Origin: Ignelater luminosus
Lineage: Eukaryota; Arthropoda; Insecta; Coleoptera; Elateridae
Reading direction: 5' to 3'
NCBI GenBank assembly: GCA_011009095.1
Contig: VTPC01091068.1
Span: 234,737 to 298,736, forward strand
DNA: 64,000 nt
The notes below the pieces were generated by a model. It worked only from the letters and a program-made list of their open reading frames with translations. It did not search any database and was not told where the DNA came from. The position numbers and the translations under genes are program-made. Below are positions 59,397-64,000 of the stretch, piece by piece; positions within the stretch are counted from its first letter, which is position 1; each line of letters starts with the position of its first letter.

Positions 59397-62300
59397 GAAA
59401 TAAAACTTGGCGATGTTTGGAGAACTTGCAATAAGATTAGGGCTGCAATTTTTCGCGTTGGATTGAATTTATGGGAATACTATTTACCATTAGATCCTGG
59501 AAAGAATTGTTTAATATCAGGTATGAGACTTCGCGACCAAACTGACTTATATCACGTAACTTATTTTATTCCATTTTCTATATAACTTTTAATGCTTTTG
59601 CGTATGTTATCTTCTAGCACAATAATAGCTTCAGCGTTCTAGCTTATAAATCTTTTTTTGGACTTTTGAAAAATGTATTCCTAAGAATTGAGAAGATTGT
59701 GTGATAAACGTGCACCACTTTAATGAATAGTAGGATTCTAAAAATTCATATATGTTTTAAAGCTTCTAGCATTTTGAACAAATCCAAATTAGTAGTCGTT
59801 GTCTCCAAAAAGAGAAACTGTTCTAAAAACAACAGTTTTGGTTGTACCTACCTAAAAACAAACTCTCAGTTAATATATTGAAATTATTGCAACCTATTTC
59901 ATATAAGTCCTAAGCTCAAGTCTTGAGCTACAATCTTTTAAGTTTGCCAATAATACAATAACTTTGACTTTTATCATAGACAAGCAAATATTATATTATC
60001 TAGATAATTTAGAACCGTCATGTCAGTACTTTCTTCTTTTATTTAAAGTAGTTACTAACAACCAGGGCCATAGCCAGAAGCAAAAGCTTGGGTAAGTAAA
60101 TAAGATTTCTGGTAGAACAGAAATCTCCTTCCTATTATTTTATTATTAGTTTCCTATTATTCTAGAGCGGGCAAAGTATCCTCTAGAACGGACATTGCCC
60201 GCCTGCCAGCCTCTAGCTACTGCCCTGCTAACAACATAAAAACTATACTACTTTAGATTTTTTCTAGCAAGCATTTACTTCTTTTTACAGAATCTAAATT
60301 TTGTTCTGTACTAAGTGGACCCTTAAAAGGTGTTATTGGACTTTCTGAACAAGAAATAGCCGAATTAGCTGATTATTTTAGAGTGCAAGATGGCAGAATT
60401 TTGTACACACAATTCTGCGAAGTTATACACGACAGCGGTATAACATACAGTTGATACGCATAAAAAAGATTTTTCATTCAACTTCGTTAATTTTTAGTTC
60501 CGGATTTTAAGAAAAATGAACCTTTGGTAACAGGATTAGAATGGGAAGATCCTTTACAAGTCAATCGTTTGGGCATTCATGAAGAGCGACGTTTAAATCT
60601 CTTAATTGCAAAAATTGCTGTTAATGTTAATTTACGGAAACTAATCTTAAAACCTTATTTCCAAGACTACGAGCTGGTAGGTAATAAAACAACAGTTAGC
60701 CATAGAAGACTTGCTGAGAATAAAATCTACTGTAGGTAGCAAAAAATGTTGGTACCGTTACAATAGCGCATTTTGCGCGTATTCTTGCATATCTTGGAAT
60801 TATGGTTTCTCCAGATGACTTTAATTTATTAGTAAAGAAGTACATCAAAGATAGCTATACTTTAAACTATGTGGCTTTTGTAGCTGCTGTTGATGCTGCT
60901 GTACAATACATGGATCAGCATGGAATGTTAGACTTAGGCGGAGTACTTATTTATGACATAATCGTCACACATACAAACTTAGATACTGATTGCAGGATCT
61001 TCTAAGTCAATTTCCAGGCAAGATAATTGATGCCGAACTTCCAAAGTTACCTAGACCAGAAATAGGAAAAATCTTAGCTTCTAGTATTTTTGGAAAGCAA
61101 ACCATTTTCCATCCGGCATTAGAAGCTCCAAGACAAGCTCAAGATGTTATGGGTATAGTAAGGAGCATTCAGAAGCACGTATTACAAAATAGACTCCGAG
61201 TTAACGAATTCTTCAAGGTAATTAACATATTGGTAATCAGTGTTGTGTATTAAAATCATAAAAATTATAACTGTTGTAGGATTTTGACCCACTTCATAGT
61301 GGAAAAATAACAACGTCGCAATTTCATCGAGGTTTAGACGCACTAGGAATAAGTGGAATACAAAGGCTGTTCTTGTCTTTACCAGAAATTCAAGTATTAA
61401 TAATTCAGTATCGTGATCCTTCTGATCCAGATCGAGTTTGTTGGAAAACTTTCGAAGACGATATTGACCACCTTTTTACAACAAAAGTATAGCTTTTATC
61501 GATAACGCTTCAAGATATTTTTATAATCAGTAGTTGATTTGTAATTAGGAATTGGAGAAGTCTCCTTGTTTGGAAGTCGATACACCTCCACATGAAGTAA
61601 CGGAGTTACCCAGAAAAGGAGGGAAAGAATGGCAAAGTATAAATTGTGCATCAAGAGATTTATGCGAAGAAGCTGTTATAAAAGTTAAACAAAAAACTAT
61701 GAAGCGTGGAATATTACTAAAGCCATCATTTCGAGATTATGACATGTAAGTAAAGGAGTTACTTTTATGTTGCCGTTTTCTTTTGGGTTAGATAAAAGTC
61801 CGGCAACAATCTCTAACAACGCTGAATACTACGTGCAAAATGTTGTGCTGTGCTGTGTAAATTAAGTGAATAGGTAAATAAGAAAAATAAAAAAGGCCTT
61901 AATAAAATTAATACTTAATCTGTAATTCTCAAGCAAATACGAAAAAGTAAATACAGATGGCCACGGTTTTATGGTTTACCTTTCATACTTATCTTAATTT
62001 TAATTCCACTTATGCTATTAACTAATAATGTAATACAGCTTTAATTTTGTAGTCACAATAACGGTCATGTTTCCCGATCACAAATGCGTCAATGTCTCTC
62101 AGTCAGTGGAATTTTGCTCTCAGATGAAGAACTGTATGCACTTGAAGAACGTTTTAACGATGATTTAGGATTTAACTATTTTTGGTTTTTGCGTGAAGTA
62201 GAGCCCAAACCTGAAGAAAGAGCTTTGGTAATTTTCAACATTTCATTGCGTAAATAAATCAGACACGTGTTACAAATATTGCAGTATGTTGGCTTTCTTT

Positions 62301-62993
62301 CTGATATGAAAAGGATAAATGCTCCCAAGCCACCAAAATCAGCAGATAGAAGAGAAAAAGATATTGTTATGGTTTTAGCGAAAATCAAAGGAAAAGTGGT
62401 TCGTGAACGTATAAGGGTAATGGAATTTCTGCGAGATTTTGACAAATGTAACGAAGAAGTTATATCTAGGGAGAATTTTAAAAGAGGTCTTAGTACTTGT
62501 GGTTTAGATTTAACGGAAGCGGAAATGGAAACCCTTATGGAAGTGTAAGTATAAAGTAGTCGTTATTAACAATATCGATATCAAAAGGCGAAATATTTCG
62601 AAAGATACGTTATTGTTTACTATCAAATGCCCTATGCCCAGACTAACTATAAAGTAAAATTAAACAGAGATGTAAATGTTTTAATGTGATGACAAAAATC
62701 TCTTTATGATTTGTTAATTTCATCTTTAACTATTATTCATTATTGTCTTCAGGTTTGCTTCCCCTAAACGTTGTAATTGCATAGATTACAAACGATTTTC
62801 TAATGTAGTAGAAGAAGCATTTACTCAAGGCTGTTTAGAAAGAGCTCCATTGATAATACCAATACAACATGTTCCAACTTCAGACTGTGAAAGAAATTTC
62901 CTCAATTTCGAAGAAAGAAAAATGTTAGCTGTGGCTTTAGAAAAGCTTGCCAAGAAACCGGAATTACAAATGAACATAATGTCAATTTTTCAG
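59397..62993 (+). CDS. EF-hand-like repeat protein (multi-exon; ends uncertain)
   Basis: Ten exons join in phase: 59397-59520, 60291-60437, 60498-60676, 60736-60942, 60996-61217, 61280-61486, 61549-61745, 62053-62227, 62285-62544 and 62753-62993 (1959 bases, 653 codons, no stop). The first was found by phase matching (PLDPGKNCLIS|ESKF). EF-hand-like loops include DFDPLHSGKITTSQFHRGL, RDYDIHNNGHVSRSQMRQCL and DFDKCNEEVISRENFKRGL; several lack the usual Asp/Glu ligands, so calcium binding is doubtful for some. Two kinds of ~130-residue module alternate (A-B-A-B-A), the B type marked by ILKPYFQDYE / LLKPSFRDYD. EFCAB6-like or other ciliary/sperm EF-hand proteins have similar architecture; exact orthology is not established. 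A last exon at 63376-63423 (phase 0, ending FKM-stop) is possible, or the gene leaves the window. Confidence 0.82.
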
Positions 62994-62999
62994 GTAATT

Positions 63000-64000
63000 A
63001 CATTTTCAACATGATTAGTAATATCTGTTCTGCCTATCTACTTACTGCTAAATTCAACTTTGAATTTTCGAGAATAGCGCCGCACCGCTATTTTTATAAT
63101 GAAATTATTAAGAAGTACAGCTTTTACTTTTACTATAATATCTTTAATCTAAGAAAAAAAAGATTAAAATGGTAAAAAGTCCTTTAAGCTTAATTACGCA
63201 AACAATAAAAGTTCTATCTTTCTGGTGGTTTTTAACTGCTAAATTCAACTTTGGCTTTTCGAAAATTAAGCGGCGCCAGCCGCCGCGCCGTGCTGCCGCT
63301 GTGGTGTTATCTCATTCAAACTATAAAACAGTAGGGTTGGCCATTTTTGTTGAACTGAAAATTTTGTTTTTCTAGGCTGTCGATGCTTCATGTTGTCAGC
63401 CTCTCCCTAATTTTAAAATGTAAATCAAACAAATGTAATTTTGCATCAATAATGTGGCTACAAAAATACATAATTTCTACTTATTTTCAAATTATTAAAA
63501 GCGTACAAAATTATTGAAATTATCCTGCATTATAATTTTAATAGAGTAATTTCAGTTAATGGCAACGTAGCCAATGAAATATGCTAAAAAAAATATAATC
63601 TAAAATTAATTTTTACCTAACTAACCACATCTTTAAGTTGTCGTAATATACAGGGTGAAATCTGCCAATTTTTTATGGTCTGCACTACTGTTTTATAATT
63701 TGAAACAGATAATACCATACGTTGTGTTTCACTTCTCACCATCACACCACTGTATCTTTCTTATTTATTCTCCAATCGATTTCAAATTTTGATCAAATAT
63801 ACTATTCTTTAGAACAGGGGTGGCCAAGACCTAGACCGCCTGCGAACCTGACGTGAACACTGACAAATTAAATTATAGTAATAAATTCAGAGCTGATTTG
63901 AAATGAAAGTAGAATAACTATGGAATAGAATAACTAAACGTGTGCACAAATAATAACCAATTCCATTTCAAATACAGGCATAGTCAAGTAAGATTTATGT
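63000..64000. other. 3' end of EF-hand gene or its intron, with repeat ends
   Basis: 63376-63423 is a possible terminal exon (TTTTTCTAG|GCTGTC..., ending in TAA). 'actgctaaattcaacttt' occurs twice (63044, 63236), each followed by a 'ttttcgaRaatWagcggcgc'-like stretch, so part of this intron is a local duplication. 'tatacagggtgaaatctgcc' at 63650 resembles the TACAGGGTG repeat ends at 44.9 and 46.4 kb. Confidence 0.4.
63816..64000. mobile_element. Possible hAT-element end, cut by the window edge
   Basis: CAGGGGTGGCCAAGACCTAG at 63816 has the CAGGGGTGGCCAA form of hAT (Buster/Charlie-like) termini, preceded by ctttagaa. The other end would lie outside the window. Confidence 0.4.

Noticed and set aside
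63376..63423. Treating the 16-codon stretch as the certain last exon of the EF-hand gene
   Set aside because: Phase and acceptor fit, but the stretch is too short to distinguish from chance; mentioned only as a possibility.
1..64000. CRISPR arrays, operons, riboswitches, rRNA, tRNA
   Set aside because: The genes are spliced eukaryotic genes; no regularly spaced repeats with unique spacers and no cloverleaf with A/B boxes could be supported by eye.

Overview
The window is AT-rich eukaryotic nuclear DNA, most likely from an insect. The evidence is GT-AG introns, mostly 50-450 bp, in genes conserved across animals, and a dense mix of mariner, Tc1, hAT, gypsy-type and LINE remnants and fold-back MITEs typical of arthropod genomes. 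No operons, CRISPR arrays, rRNA or bacterial genes are visible, and I could not support any tRNA by eye. The exact order is not determinable from the sequence alone.

Layout. 1-32.7 kb is gene-poor. It holds a repeat-flanked pseudogene (1-1.47 kb), a non-autonomous or decayed hAT element with both ends and a target duplication (4.06-6.37 kb), two adjacent palindromic elements (10.2-11.9 kb), a LINE remnant (15.6-17.5 kb), an almost intact mariner with one nonsense codon (19.86-21.17 kb), a second fragment of the 1-kb pseudogene family (21.7-22.2 kb), a possible secreted-protein first exon (24.7 kb), and two gypsy-type remnants of one family facing each other (26.2-27.7 kb on + and 28.6-31.5 kb on -), with MITEs nested in the second.

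32.7-35.5 kb (-) is a complete five-exon ARMH3 (C10orf76) homologue of 676 aa. 35.7-40.2 kb is a nest of MITEs and a terminal-inverted-repeat segment carrying a damaged THAP-domain gene. 41.7-48.3 kb (+) is a complete nine-exon FBXO21 homologue of 609 aa. Its last intron is 3.85 kb because two mobile elements sit in it. One is a 1.53-kb segment with ~200-bp terminal inverted repeats whose only cargo is an intact three-exon, 141-aa THAP-domain protein on the opposite strand. The other is a ~0.9-kb fold-back element.

51.5-53.1 kb is a Tc1-like transposase remnant split by an insertion. 54.17-54.66 kb is a near-perfect 126-bp inverted repeat. 55.3-56.1 kb is a ~400-bp tandem duplication. 57.5/59.4-63.0 kb (+) is an EF-hand-like multi-exon gene whose protein is built from two alternating repeat modules; it may end at 63.4 kb or run on. 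All exon joins quoted were checked for phase by hand.

The host genes (ARMH3: Golgi/PI4KB; FBXO21: SCF ubiquitin ligase; EF-hand protein: probably ciliary or sperm) are not obviously linked in function. The most unusual theme is two different THAP-only genes, each inside inverted-repeat boundaries and without a visible transposase, within 8 kb.
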